64,000 nucleotides of DNA, taken from positions 744,001-808,000 of the forward strand of contig PUFA01000164.1 in NCBI GenBank assembly GCA_003508835.1. Reading direction: 5' to 3'. The position numbers were made by a program, and so were the translations under genes. The stretch's first letter is position 1, and the number at the start of each line of letters is the position of its first letter. The stretch comes from Eonycteris spelaea (lineage: Eukaryota; Chordata; Mammalia; Chiroptera; Pteropodidae). Of this stretch, positions 22,895-36,254 are shown one piece after another. A model generated the notes under the pieces. It made no database searches, was not told where the DNA came from, and saw only the letters and a program-made list of their open reading frames with translations.

Positions 22895-25390
22895 ATATAC
22901 TTTTATTTGCTTGTACATTAAATATATTTACCATTATATTAATATACTGTATGCATTAAAAATCATACACAGAAATAAATACAAAGTAGATTAAACACAA
23001 ATCAATAAATTATTTAAAACATCTTACCAATCAATGATGGTATCATTTGTTGATAGTTTGTGGCATTGCAAATAGTTAAGATGAAGGTAATTGTTAACCA
23101 GAGTAAGTATAACTATATTTCAAAAAATTTTTTTGATAAATTCAACTTACTTTTGGTGGCCATATTTTTATTGTTTTTACTTTTATAAGGAAAATTTTAT
23201 GTAAGGAGTATAAGTGTCGGTTCTGATATTTATTATCTGCCCATGTTTACATTCTTGGTATTGTATTCAATCTGTGGTCTTTGCAGGAGTATTTTGAAAA
23301 ACTATTTGTACAATTTATCAGAGTTCTTTTACTAAAACTAGAAAAATACATATCAAGATAGCTTGTCGCACTTCAGTTCCTCTATGTCCACCACACTACA
23401 AGCAAAAAAGGCAGCTGAGGCACCAGTTTTAATTAACCCTTCCACATTGGAGGGCAGTTGTTTTTCTCAAGATACCTCATCTATTTGAGATGGCAACCAT
23501 CTGATACATTGATGGTTAAGAATGTGGGTGTTTGCCTGAATATTAAGTGCTAGAAAATTGATAAAGGTTAATTTTTTTATGAAAACATAAATAGAAATAT
23601 TAATATTTTCTTTTAACTTATATGGATTGTTTTGTGTACCCCTGATAGTGAGGATACCATCTTGGAGACCGCAATTTTTAATAATATAATAGAGTTGATA
23701 TGTAATTAAAACTCTATCCATTTAAGGTAACTCTTGTTTTATGGTAATGGATATAGAGTAAAGACCAGCGTCATAGTCAAGAAATCTGAATAGGTCCTCA
23801 ATAAGGTAGCTATAACTCCTGATGACTATTCAGAATCACCTCATTTAACTTTGCTGTATAGTATGAGTTCCATTAAGGGCAACTTTTTAGGGAAGAAAAG
23901 CCCAGCAATCAAGTTCTAATGAACCTGTTTAAAGTACAGCTTAAGATGTATTTACTAAAGTATGGTGTTAAACCATAAGTAATATCTATGAGAAATGTTA
24001 TCAGTCTCTTATGAATCTAATGTGTCCAGGTAAAATAAAATACCCTGGAACTGAGTATGTGAGCTGAAAGGTCATTCTGAAGATATAGCTACAAATGCTC
24101 TGAGATTGTTGAAGAGCTGAATCATTTAGTAATGTAAGTGATCTTTACAGACTGGTTCAAGAAAAAAATGGGCATAAAAGAGATTAAAGGTGTTATTTTG
24201 GAAAGAGAAATCACCTAAAACAAAACTCTGATACTTGCCCTTGAGTTTAGATTGCTAAAATTACTTGCTTCTTACATAAATTTGGAGGTTACCATTCTAC
24301 ATAAGTATAGGATTACAATTAATTTCTTTGTAAAATATTTCTTTATAATTTTTTTTTAAAACCTTAGGGTGCAACCTACTTAACTCTGAGAAAGATGCAG
24401 CAATGGCTTCCCCTAATCCAGAGATAAGTATGAGGCCATCTGTTTTCTCTATTTTTTCCTTTAAATATTTTGTACTTGCCTTTTAATTTTTGAAGTATAA
24501 GCTGTAGTAGAGCAGTGGCTATATGTTATAGAAACAACAAAAGGCCTCCTGATGTTATTTGCAAGAAGAATTGATGTTAAAACTATCTTCGGATTATGAT
24601 TTAGGAATTTTTGAGATGTATCCAAACTATTCAAGTTTATTTGTACAAAAGAGGCTAGCTAGCATCAGGAGGTGTAACTTCTTAAGACAGAAGTCTGTTA
24701 AATTTGTATCTTACATCTCTTTTTGTGTCATTGTGTAGAATCAGCAAGTGTATTTGGGAATAGGTACAATGAAGACTCATATTTTCAAAAGCTTCTTGTT
24801 AATAACATTCTCTTTCTGACTTATTTTGTGAGGCTGAGGCATTATAAAGGTTTCACATGTTATATATATTTCTTTCACATATTATACATTCCTAGGACAT
24901 CAAGCAGATTTTGAATTCTCTTATAATGTGAGAATCACATATTTTTTATTTTTTTCTCACAGTGCTATTTAGCTTTTGTTCCTTTAGCATTTTTTTAAAA
25001 AAATATCAAAATCTATTAATGCTTTCTGTGACCTTTCTACAGATGAATGTAAGGCAATAAAAAAAATTCCCCCCAAATCAATTTAAATTATTGTTACAAG
25101 AGTACTGAGTGAACTACTGAACAATAGAATAGAAGCAGGTGTTTGACTTTCCAAAACTTAAGGCTTAATTAATAGGCTCATATTGATTATTGATTGGTAC
25201 CAAAACTTTGCAAATGTCTGTGAATCTTTATATTCTGGAAATTGCTGGAAATAGAAGGAAATTAAAATTAAAAGCCTTACAGAGGATTTTTATTGTCTAA
25301 ACCTAATATTTCTTCATTTGTAGAATAATTTATAGCCTCGACTTTTCCATTTTAATGGTAAAAATAGTGGTTGCTATGCAAGATTTCTAT
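22895..25390. other. unassigned AT-rich DNA
   Basis: No repeat or gene recognised. A faint exon-like block at 24368-24426 (preceded by a T-run and AG, followed by 'gtatga') was considered and not called. Confidence 0.4.
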
Positions 25391-25394
25391 CAGA

Positions 25395-25522
25395 ATTATA
25401 AGATCTCCAGCCCCACCCTCAGAAATTCTATTTCAGTGATCTGTTGTGGTACTTGAGATAGCAGGAATCAGTATTTTAAAACTTTGTTCATGTGATTCTG
25501 GTAATAAACCAGATTTTGGATT
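25395..25522 (+). mobile_element. MER5A-like hAT MITE fragment
   Basis: 'atctccagccccaccctcagaaattctatttcagtgatctg', followed by 'gaatcagtattttaaaac' and 'catgtgattctggta', follows the MER5A order with loss of both termini. Confidence 0.65.
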
Positions 25523-26268
25523 TAAGAATAGAGGTGGTCAGATTTACTACTATAGCAATTAGGAAAAAAACTTCATGTTTTTAGAAGGGCAGAATTTCAG
25601 GCAATTACAGTATCAGTTCATGTAATAGAGGACATTTACTTCAGTGGGTCTGTTGCTTATTACAATTTCCTGGCAGAAACAATATGACTTTGTTCCCAAA
25701 TGACAGGGACTTAGTGAGAGGATACGAGAAGACAATCACAACACCTCAGAAAGAGAACTAGAAGAACACCTACCCTTTCTGATCTTTGTGGATTGTAGGC
25801 AGGAAGACAGAGGGAGATGGGAAAGTTAGTCAACAGGGTATCTAATTCCTTTCCCCCCATTAAACTTTGATGTAGAAGAGCTTTGCTTTGGTGTAGTCAC
25901 AAAGTTGCTGGAAGTGGCCCAGGGATATTGAAGTGTGTGGCCCACTTCTCTGGACTTATTAGAAAGACTGCAGGAATTTAGGAGGAAACCAGCCTTTAGC
26001 TCAGTGACACAGCATATCATAACACAAGTGGCATAAGTAAAAAGGAACAGTTAGAAATGTTAAAATTCAAGTTTTGGGACTCACACATGTATAATTATAT
26101 ATGAAATTCCAAAGTGAGGAGGTGCTAGATTATCATATAGTAATTTACAAAAGAAATGGAAAATACCAAATTTTACACTCCATAGACCTCTCATCTAGTG
26201 GTCCCTCATTTACAGCAAGACTGTAAAATGGTAGAAAAAGTAAACAGATTGTTGAGAAGGGGAAAGGG

Positions 26269-26284
26269 GTGTGTGTGTGTGTGT
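26269..26284 (+). repeat. (GT)8 microsatellite
   Basis: Uninterrupted GT dinucleotides. Confidence 0.9.
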
Positions 26285-26289
26285 ACGGT

Positions 26290-29200
26290 TCTGTCTCCTT
26301 CACTTCAAGCTCAGTTTGGGAAGAGGCTTCAATGGACAACTCAGAGAGTTTGAAAGGTGTTCCCAACACTTGGATACCACAGAGAACTGTGCCTATTTGT
26401 GATAGCAGGATAGAGGTGGCAGCATGAGAACTGGCTAACACTTCCAGAGCTTATTGGGATAAAAGATGTATGAGTGTTTTCCATGGTGGTCCACGTAGGA
26501 AGCTCTTGCTCAGAGTTAGTAGGAAGAAGGGCCTTTTACTAGTGCAAGTACAAATTGAATGAGCCACTCTGAAACTTGGGGGCTCCAGAAGGGCAGTGGT
26601 CCATCCACATGTCTGTAGGGATTAGAAATGGAGATTCTCAGTGAAGGCTATCTCCAAGGAACCCTTGAGATCCCCAGTGAGGAAAAGTCAGTATTAAACA
26701 CTTCCTCAGGTGGCTGGGTCACCAGAAGGCAATGGTGCCTGCTATTGTCTGTACCCCCCTTTTTAATCCTTCCTTTATCTCAGCCCATCTTTGAGAGTTC
26801 TAAATCTTGATTACTAGGCTAGTGGAAGAAAATGAGTAGGATTAAACATGGAAAGAGGAGGATCCTACACCTCTTTTCTATTGCAAGTGGCTAGCTCAGA
26901 ATCTAGCAAGAGGAAGGAGAGAAGATTCTAGTTAAGATCACATTCTAAGTTTTCATCATTATGTGTAATAGCTTACTCTACTAAATTAGAATGCTTCGTG
27001 AATTGTAATGACTGAAGGATTACTTATAAGTGTGAAAGAGTTAAGTACAGGAGGAAGAAGACTTTCTTAAAAATGTTTTAAAAGGAGGATTTAAAAAAAG
27101 TTGTGTTTTGATCATACTGGGTTTGTCCAATGTACCAATTTCAGATAGGCTGGTTAAAGGGGATCTGGAAATGTATGTGTGCCCTGGGGAGAGCTGAGAG
27201 GTACAAAGAGGGCTGGCAGGAGGTGGCGTCTAGTGGTGACAGTATTCTGATACTGGAGGCAAATGTGTGAGTTCAAGGACTTCAGTGCTGAGCCAGCAAT
27301 TCCTACCTCCCACCAAAAAATAAAAAAAATATTATAAATGTTGACCTGAGTAGTAAAAAAAACAAAAAACTGAGACCAGTAGCTCTGCAGAGATTACCTT
27401 CAGATCCCTTTTCCAAAATCTGATGCCTTGTATGTCACAACCCGTCCCCATTCATCTGATGGCAACTTGAAGAGAAGGGGAGGGATGAATGGAACATTGA
27501 AGATTTATTGGAGTCATATAAACAGAGACTGAGTCACATGAAGAGAGAGCTTTGATTATTAGGTCTAACTAAGGTTACTGCATTGGACAAAACTTTAGTT
27601 TTTTCATGCTAAACGATTGCTGGTTGTGGTGGTATTCGTAATTATAGTAGTAAGTGCTGTATTTACAAAAATGATCAAAATAAGATAGGGAGGAAAAATA
27701 GGGTAGTATGGGTGAATTTTTTACTTTTCTTGATTTCCGGTTTGCTTGTTTGTTCGTTTGTTTTTGTACTGTTTCATTTGAGGAAGAAGATAAATCAGGC
27801 AACTGTGTAGTACAAGCTCAATATTTTTTACTTTCACTGATTTTAGGACAGTATTAAGAATCTTACTTTGCTTCTTGGGGCAGAAGAGAAAGAATCTGGT
27901 GTGGGAGAGAAGAAAGACTGCATTAGAAGAGAGAGGAGAAGTTGTGGAATGGTTAGTATTTTTATACTAAGCAGTCAAAAATAACCAGTGGTTCCTTTGA
28001 ATTATCTGTTTTGACTGGGTCAAGAGCCAAGTGTGTTTAGTTTTTGCCACCACATGTTTTCAACAAGAGATAGGAGAAGGGAGAGAAGTTGATTGACTGA
28101 TTATTGTAAAAAAAAAATAGTTTCCTTGATTTTATTTCAAGATTGGAGGCAAAGGTTTGGAGATAGAAAAATAAAAAAAACAAAAATGGTGTTGTTAAAT
28201 TATTCTTGTTTAACACTTTTGTTGACATAACTTTATTTTCTTTTGAGGAAAAAAGGACTGAGAATTCTAACTTCACAACAAAACACAAGTCTACAGAACT
28301 TCCTGGATTTTTGGAGAGAACCACAGGGATTCAAGTACTCTGAATGACCTTAGAAGTGCAGGCTACCTGTTGTTGGCTGCAGGATGGCAGGATGTCTATA
28401 AGAGTCATGGATATGGATTCTTTTAAAAATCAATCCCATTGGGTGGTCAGACTATATTACAACAGACAAGGCATGACCTTTCTTCTGATTAACCTATTTA
28501 TTTTTTCCTCCTGTGTTTGTTAAAGAGTGTATTCTCAAGCTGGGGAGGGTAATAGATGCATATGTAGATTTAACAAATGATTGATAATGTGGCTCTTTTT
28601 CTAGAACGCTTTTGATGATTTTTTTTGTTTGTTTTACTTTGAGGCTTATGTTTTTTAAAAAAATAAAGACAGAAAGAAAGGGGAAACATTTCTGTATGAG
28701 TTTATTGGAACATACATGATCTTGTATCAGTATTTATCTAAAAAAGACCATTAAGCATCTTGATTAGTTTAGGAGATAGTGTAAAGATTGTTACATTACT
28801 GATTGCTGTAACTGAACACTATGTGCAGTATTTGTTATGGTAAAATGCACTTACCAGAAAATATGGGAAAATTATTATATACCGCAGTGGTTGATACAGC
28901 CCAGGTATTGGACATAATGATATTTCTTTTAAACAAAAGTATTCAAAATGATAGCTATTATAGAAGGGATGGTAGCTCACTTGTGGTAGATGTGACCACA
29001 AAAAAAGAAAGCATGGGATTTCTTAGGCCATACATAGAGGTAATTTTCCTTCCTGAATAGTCATACTTTATTGTATCAATGACTTTTACTATCACCTTTA
29101 AGTTGAGAGAGTACCCTTAATGAGTTAAAAAAAAAAAAAAAACCAAAAAACCCCAAAACTCAGTATTCTAATTAACATGTATATATTTTGGGAGAATACT

Positions 29201-30465
29201 TAAACTGGAAGGTTAATATTAACATTTAATATACCAGAAATAAAGATAACATGATGCCACTTGAGTCAGGAATGCATGTGTAATTTCAAATTGTATCAAA
29301 AGAACCAAAGTGGACTTTCATTGCAAACTGATTTTTCTGGAGACAGATTTTGTACAACACGCTCTGTTATGCAACAGCTGCTTATTTCAGCCTGATTATT
29401 CTACTTGTTTATTTTTCTCCATGGCATCCTTAGGAAGCCTATCGAGAGGATTTCTGACCAAAAGAAAAAAAAAATGGTGTAGAAATCCAGCTATCAAAAA
29501 CAAATGTGTGATCTAACCATGCACTGGGGTCAGCAGGAGTCTTTGGGAGGCAGGCTTGAAGCGACAGTGATAGGTCCTAGAATGTGTTCAGGGCTCTGGC
29601 CACTCTCCTGGGAGTGTTGGCTTTTTAACTAAGCAGGATTAAGAACTTTATGAGGATAGAGGCTATTACTATCGAGGGAGTGATAGCATGGCTCAGCTGC
29701 TGTTACCCAGAAGGGAAATGAGAGTTATTATGGCTTTGTATTTGAGATTTTGTTTCATATGTTTTGGAGGCAGAGGAAGTACAGTATTGCCCTGGGTTCT
29801 GCATAGTTAAACCATGAAAATTTAAAGAGGGGATCTTTTTAAAATTTTGTCTGAGCAAAGAACAAATAGGTATCAATCTTCCCAGATGTTAATAACACAA
29901 TGCGCCGATATATTTGTTTTTCAATATATTTTATTTAAGCATACAGATAATTTAATAGTATCTAAAAATGAGATATTATTTATAAAGAATATACATGACA
30001 TATTTATAAAGGAAATGATAAAAGCTTCTAAATTCTTGTCTCAGCTTATGTAAGAAGTATGTCAAATATATTAGAATGAACAGACACTGTGATATTAGTA
30101 TTTGTGTTGTGGTGTGGGTCCAAAAGAATGGACTAACCAGATGAGGGTGCCTTGGTAGAATTCAGCCACAGTGTCAGGAAACAAAAGCCCGAAGGTGAAG
30201 TGAGGTTTTCTTTGGACATGGAGATTAAGGAGCGTTAATTATGCAGCCAGTGGAACCAAGGGGAAGGAATGCCCATTTAATCAACATTTGTTTTACTTTT
30301 CAAAGAAAATGTCTTCGTTGAAGCAATTTTATTTGGCACTCATTAGATTTTTTTAATATATAAATTTTACATATTGTTTCCCCTTTTTCCTCTTATCCCA
30401 TCCGATGCCCTGAGTTCAACTACTCCATCTGGTGACCACTATTACAGGTTTCTTAAGTATCCCTC
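26290..30465. other. unassigned AT-rich DNA
   Basis: Over 4 kb in which I recognise no repeat family, RNA gene or coding exon. Short A-runs (for example 29127-29142) and small open frames are the only features. Confidence 0.4.
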
Positions 30466-30467
30466 TG

Positions 30468-30595
30468 TGGTAGATTGGGTCTCAAAAGATGGGCACAGAT
30501 TCCATTTTACATGCTCCTTTGCGATGTGACTTTGCTACTCCCCCATTAAGAGAAAGAATCTATTTCCCCTCTCCTTGAATCTGGGCTTCCCACTG
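30468..30595 (+). repeat. MaLR (MLT1-like) LTR fragment
   Basis: 'gatgggcacagattccatt', 'ctcctttgcgatgtgactttgctactcccccattaagag' and 'aatctatttcccctctccttgaatctgggcttcc' resemble the middle of MLT1-type ERVL-MaLR LTRs. Fragment only; no coding part. Confidence 0.45.
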
Positions 30596-30596
30596 T

Positions 30597-30730
30597 TCTA
30601 AACTCTTTATAGGAATTAATCATTCGAGCTTTACAAGAACCATATGAGGAGGTACTTATTATCATCTCCATTTTATAAATCAGACAATCAAGGTTAAAAC
30701 CGAAATGATTACTTAGGAACAATATTCATA
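30597..30730 (-). repeat. MIR SINE fragment, antisense
   Basis: 'catatgaggaggtacttattatcatctccattttataaatcagacaatcaaggttaaa' is the reverse-strand MIR core. Confidence 0.75.
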
Positions 30731-30734
30731 AACT

Positions 30735-33172
30735 AGAAATTACAGTAGCTACAGGAAGAAATAGAAATTTTAATTCACCCCATAGTGTATAACAGATGAA
30801 GAGGATCACTAATAAATTGAAGGTTAGTTATTATTAGTATTTCAAATATTTTTTTCTGCTATTTTAATAGTGTATTTTTATTTTTTGTCTTTTTTCTAAT
30901 TCTCAAAAATGATTTTCATTGTTTCAAAAATACATTTTCCATTTTCCTTTTATAGTTTTGCTATTTTCTTTTTAAATTTTTAATTGTTTCTAAACCTTAA
31001 TCCCACATATTTTTACATTTTCAGTTTTCAAATTCACATTTAATAAAATCCATTATCTCTTTTGCATTCCTTTTTATTCTATTGGCATAGAGACTTCCAT
31101 CTCGTATCTCTTATATCACTATTTTTAACTCCTAATATTTAATTCTAATTGGAATTTTAGTTCTTTTTAAAAAACTCTTTTACTTTAATACTTATAGTAT
31201 CTTAATCTTATTATAGTTTTAATCTGTTAACTTTTTTCTAGTCTTCATGGTGAAAATTCTTGATAACTTTCCTAATTTGTCTCTCTCACTAACAACATAA
31301 TCTAGTACACAAGAATTATACCCAGAAGCCAGTAAGCTTTCTTCTTAAACCGGATGAATTTACCTTTTAAGATCTGAGATAATGTCCTAGACCTAGAACG
31401 ATGAATTTGACGGATTTTAAGCTACCAAGTTGTACCTTTGAGATCCATTATCTGTCCTATATTATGCAATGTGGCCAATTGGGATAATGAAAGAAAGGAT
31501 ACTTATGTAGTAGCTTTACTTGAGTTTTCATATTATTCAACTGCAAAAGGAGTTAAAACATTCAGTTCTCAATATTCAGTGTTTTAGATTTTTTGTTGTT
31601 CCTGGTGATAGGTGAAAAGGTAGGCTGGGGTTTGCTGTTGAGATCATCTGATGGATTTTTCTTAACCTTATCACTGCAATCAAGGTGCACTCTTTATTCT
31701 GGGCACATCAAAATGGTTCTCTTTTTGATGGTGATTTAATTTTTAATTTATTTTGTGCATCTGTGTGACTGAGTTCACCAGTGGTTACTGACTACCAGAA
31801 CTGATGTCAAGCTAAAGGAGACATTTCCTGGAATGATTGCAGGTCTGTGGGCCTTCCCCCTCACAAGAAGATGTAGGAACAGTACTGGAGACTTTAGCCA
31901 TTTTTCCTCCCTAAGAACCAGCAGTTACAGATCATTTAATGTTAAGCCTCCTCTGCTTATATTATTTCAAAATGGATGCAGTGCACTAAATATTAAAAGA
32001 TATTATCCCTGATTTTTATCTTTGGAAAAAAATAACAGAACAAATATTACCCATGCTTAGATTAATGAAATTAAAAGGCAGAGAAGATTATGGTGAACAA
32101 AGGTTTTTAAAAATATACTGGTCACCTGCTGTTATCACAATTCATGGTGTAGTTAGAGAGAAATTTCATTTATTTCCTGTCAACATTTGATAAATTAAAA
32201 ATGGTTTGATGCATTGGTATCCTAGAAAATGTGGAAATCACCTTTTAGTGCTTGCTTTGACAAAGACTTCTAGGTAGCAAATAAAACAAAAAAATATAAA
32301 ACAAAACAACCACAAAAACAAACTGATTAGTGCTTGACACAGGAAACAAAAATCAGAATTCTATAGAAATCTCATATTCTATAGTTGATTTAAGAATTTG
32401 AGATATTTATGGAAGGTCTTAGGTCTTTTGAATTGTTCAAAGACCTCACATTGTGTGTTCCATCTTTGTCCATTTCTTTTTATTAATGTCAGATTTTACC
32501 TACATATAGTCCATTCTTTTGTTATTTTTAAAGAAAAAATATACGGACATATTTATATATAATAAATTCCTTTGACAATATTGGCTGTATGCTTCTTGGT
32601 GAATTGTAAATTTGATATTTTATGTTAATGTCCCTTCTAAGAACCAGGCAAGATTTAGGCATGGCTATTCCATTATTGACTTATCATACTCTATATCACC
32701 TTATGGAAACATCTTCACAATAAAATAAGATTGTTTTCAATTTTGACATTATAGACAAGAATTAATTGACCTTTAATTTGTGGATAAGACTTGGTTATGG
32801 GCAAAACTAAATTGATATCTCCTCAATATTCATGTTTATATTAAATTATGCCTTAAATATTATGGTGAGAGTTGGGGTTATTAATGATCTTTTGATTAAT
32901 AAGATAATAGTTGCTTTTGCATAGTAAAAAGGGACAGAGTCTGATTCTCCTCAATTTTACCACAATATCTTGATATTTTAGATTAGCAGAAGCATACCCT
33001 CATATAAAACAATAAATGTGATGATGATAATGATGGTGGCATGATTTTATTTTGGTACTTTGAATATTTATTGAAGGAAATGAATGAAATCATACTTTTG
33101 TACTTGCTCAACAAATTATTACCTAATTTAAAAAACCCATATCTTTTTAAAAGGCTTAAAACACTATAACAA
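30735..33172. other. unassigned AT-rich DNA
   Basis: Very T-rich from 30840 to 31260. No repeat family or exon recognised with confidence. Confidence 0.4.
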
Positions 33173-33177
33173 CAATA

Positions 33178-33392
33178 ACATTAGGCTAACATTTATTGAA
33201 TACTTCATATGTACCAGGAACTTCTCCTAGGGCTTGATTATCTTAATTCTCACAACAACTCTTTTAGAAAGATTTAATTATTCCCATTTTTTAATTGAGG
33301 AAACACAAGTAGAGACAGATTAACTTCTTAAATGTCTCACAATAAGTGTCTGTGTTACAGTTCAAAACCCAGATAGTTTGATACCAGAAAGC
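33178..33392 (-). repeat. MIR SINE, antisense
   Basis: 'aacatttattgaatacttcatatgtaccaggaacttctcctagggcttgattatcttaattctcacaacaactctttta', then 'tcccattttttaattgaggaaacac' and 'gtctgtgttacagttcaaaacccagat': the antisense MIR consensus order, almost full length. Confidence 0.88.
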
Positions 33393-33599
33393 AAATATAT
33401 ACAATATGATTGAAATCTACAGACTTGGTAAAAGCTTGTGAAAAATTCACTTATGCAAAATAAAAATATGTGATAATATCACTAAAAATATTCTGGTTTT
33501 TATTTTAATTATGAGGCAGTATAGGTCCTCATTAGTAACAGCCTCCCTTAGTTAGAGGTGCTTGATATATATACTATCTTTTTTAAATAGAACCAGTGG

Positions 33600-35560
33600 A
33601 AATGATACAGCTCTCTTTAGTTTCTTCCTCATCAAAACAATGGAGTTCTGGTTTGTTTCAAAAGTTGTATTTTAGATTTAAAGTTCAAAGGACACATTAA
33701 AAATTTTGTTTTCTTTTTGCACACATCTTCCTTCGATGCTTCCTTAATATGCAACACATCTGCTATTGGCTTCTTCAAAGGGAGTTTTCACAGAGAAATT
33801 AGAAACGTTATTTCTTATATCAAAGTAATAATAATTTCAGATATCATATTTGCCAGAGGATCAAGACCAGTTTGAAAAATTAAAATAATATATTGTCTTC
33901 TAGAATCGTTAACTCATTATTCCTTTGCAGTTATTTCAAACCTTTTTATTCTTTGTAGGCTTATTTCAGCCTTTGCTAAACTGCTGGTACTATCTGTAGG
34001 AACACTACTGGTATTTTCAGACATTACACCATTCACATTTAATTAGGCCAGAGGTATTTAAAGTAATATCTACAGGATCTTTTTCTGGTTCATCTAGCTG
34101 TATCTTAAAATCTCAACAAAAAAATTATAGGTTCTATTAATAGGCAGGATAATGTTCCTATTGGTTCATTTCCAAAGTTTAGAATGGCACCTTCAAAAGT
34201 GCTTCCAACGTAAAGATAGAAGATTGACTTAAATTCCTTGAGGTATCACTTCATGACATTTTAAAGGTGTATTGGTAATAGAAACATCAAACTGGTACTG
34301 TGTTTAACTCTGAATCTGCTGGAATGGTTCTGAGTTCATGCTCTACTCCGTAGGTATTTCATCTAGTGCTGCTTATACTTTTCCAGAGGATGGTTCTAGG
34401 GAAGAACATTTTAATCATCTAATTCAGATATATATTTTCTTTTCTGTTGGTCCTGTTATTTTCATCATTGTCATTGAACAAAATGACTGAATCATTTAAG
34501 TCCAACAGACTTTAGATGCAGAAGACTGAGGAGACAGATATGAACTATAGTGACATTTCTACTGCATTTTCCTTTTAATTTCAGGCTTCAGTCTTGATTC
34601 AAACTCTTGTTTTCTTCATTATAGGTACAATATTGTGGGACCAATTTAATCTTACAGGATCAGTTTCAATTGTTTAGACAGAGGTGGATGTTCTTTCCTT
34701 TGGGCTACTGACTTCAGTACTTCAATCTGTGTATCATCACGATGAAACGCCCTCCGTGAAGGTTCCAGAATGCTGCATTTTGTGTATTTTTAATTATTTC
34801 TAATTATTGCTCAACATATTAGATCCAGTTAGGTTGCTTTCTAAAGTTTTAAAACGTCCAGTCTTGTGTCTCATACGTGCCTTCAAGAGGAAATCACCAG
34901 AACTAGTAACAATTTTGGACTGACAGTTTGACTTCCAGGGAAGCAATCTCCCTATGGTGCCCTTGCACTTGGGGGCCACCACCTTCCTCCTCCTCTCATG
35001 CTGCTTCCTTCTCAACCTAAGGCTCAGACTCTGCTGTGATTGCCCACGGGCCGTGGGCCGGGGAGTTTGGGGGGTGGACTGCGCTGCTGAGCTCCCGGGA
35101 GGATGGGTCGCGCCTCGGGAGCCTTTGCCTCCAGGTCGGCCATGCTCCCAGGTTCAGATGGGTCTAGAGCAAAGGCCCATCTGGCGCTCTGAGGCCTATC
35201 TGCAGGCCAGTAGGCCTCAAGGCCAGTTACCTGGGCTGTGCCAAAGGCTGCTCCAGGGCACTGCGCGCATTGATGGCAGCGACTACGTCGCTTCCCGCCG
35301 GGTTCCTCTAGGCCCACGACTCCACGACTCCACATCCACCGCCCACCCACGCAGCCTGAGAAACTTTCTCGCTCCGCGTGCAGGCTGCGGAAAGCAGGTC
35401 GAAGGTGAGCATACAAACATGCTTCTCAGTGGTTCCAATTATAAAATGCCGGTGCCTGCGCACAGGTACCTCGAGGTCTTGAAGACCCTCAGACGCTCTT
35501 AGCTCTGTTGTGTTTTGCAGCTGCCGCTAAGGCTGTCCACCCGCCTAGCCCAGGTGTGCG
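33600..35560 (-). pseudogene. probable processed pseudogene, parent unknown
   Basis: Read on the minus strand: a CpG-rich 5' leader (about 35560-35144), an ATG at 35143 in context 'gagcATGGcc' opening MADLEAKAPEARPILPGAQQ, then, after a one-base frameshift near 35025, a basic segment (SLRLRRKQHERRRK; GTIGRLLPWKS; KARMRHKTGRFKTLESN) to a stop at 34800. Protein-like stretches continue without introns below it in shifting frames, for example DDTQIEVLKSVAQRKEHPPL (near 34690-34740), [17 protein letters not shown] (near 34050-34100) and [20 protein letters not shown]. Intron-less continuity with frameshifts and stops points to a retrocopy of a basic, serine-rich, possibly nuclear protein. I cannot name the parent gene. 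The 3' end and A-tail are not clearly placed. Alternative: unrelated chance frames beside a genuine CpG island. Confidence 0.55.
35040..35500. promoter_or_regulatory. CpG-rich block (CpG-island-like)
   Basis: The most CpG-dense block in the window outside the L1 5'UTR at 12.6-14.0 kb: about 30 CpG by hand count in 460 bp, set in DNA that is otherwise CpG-poor. It spans the presumed 5' leader and first codons of the minus-strand retrocopy. It could be the copied 5' end of a CpG-island gene or a working promoter; the sequence alone does not decide. Confidence 0.6.
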
Positions 35561-35579
35561 TGCATCCAGCTGGGGACTT

Positions 35580-36250
35580 TGAGACTGTCCATATGGACAA
35601 GGGTGGGTTTTCTTTGTAACAGTGGAATCCTTAATATAAAACTGAATCTACTATACAATTAACAAAGAGAAGGGCTGCAGGTCTAAGGCAGTCATTTATG
35701 ATCGTTGTTCCTCAGCAATTAACTGGCTTATATTTAACAATACTGTCCTTATTAGTAACTTAGTCCATTCAGTTGCTTAAGCACACACTTAGTAATTGAT
35801 TTATCTGGGATTAAAGAACAATAAATTGTGTTACTCAAAAAGGCCACTTCTAGACCCAAGCCTGAGAGGCCCCTGGCATGAGTTCTGCATGAGAGGAGCC
35901 ACACCACAACCTTATGGAAAATAAATTTATAAGAACATCTGATCAGAACTGGCACAGTGTGACCTGTTAACTCTTGACATCCACTTTTGTAACAAATACT
36001 TCAGGCCCCAGGGAAGCGCTTCTCTGTGACTCTTGTCCACTGTCTAGGATTGAAAGACAATTGAATCCCAATGCCACAATGGTTTGTGGACTGTGCTGTT
36101 TTCAGGATAGGAGATGTACACTGCCTTGGAGTTCAAGAGGTTTTGAGTGGGAGAGGACTTAGGAAAGAAAAAGACAAATAAATTAGTTTGTCTACAACAC
36201 CATCATTTCTTGCCTACTCTTCAATAATCACGTCTACACCTTCCACTTCT
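35580..36250. other. unassigned intergenic DNA
   Basis: No recognised repeat or gene. Confidence 0.4.
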
Positions 36251-36254
36251 GCCT

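Noticed and set aside
24368..24426. Exon-like block with a T-run and AG before it and 'gtatga' after it, containing an ATG
   Set aside because: Polypyrimidine tract is short, the reading is only eight codons after the ATG, and there are no neighbouring exons.
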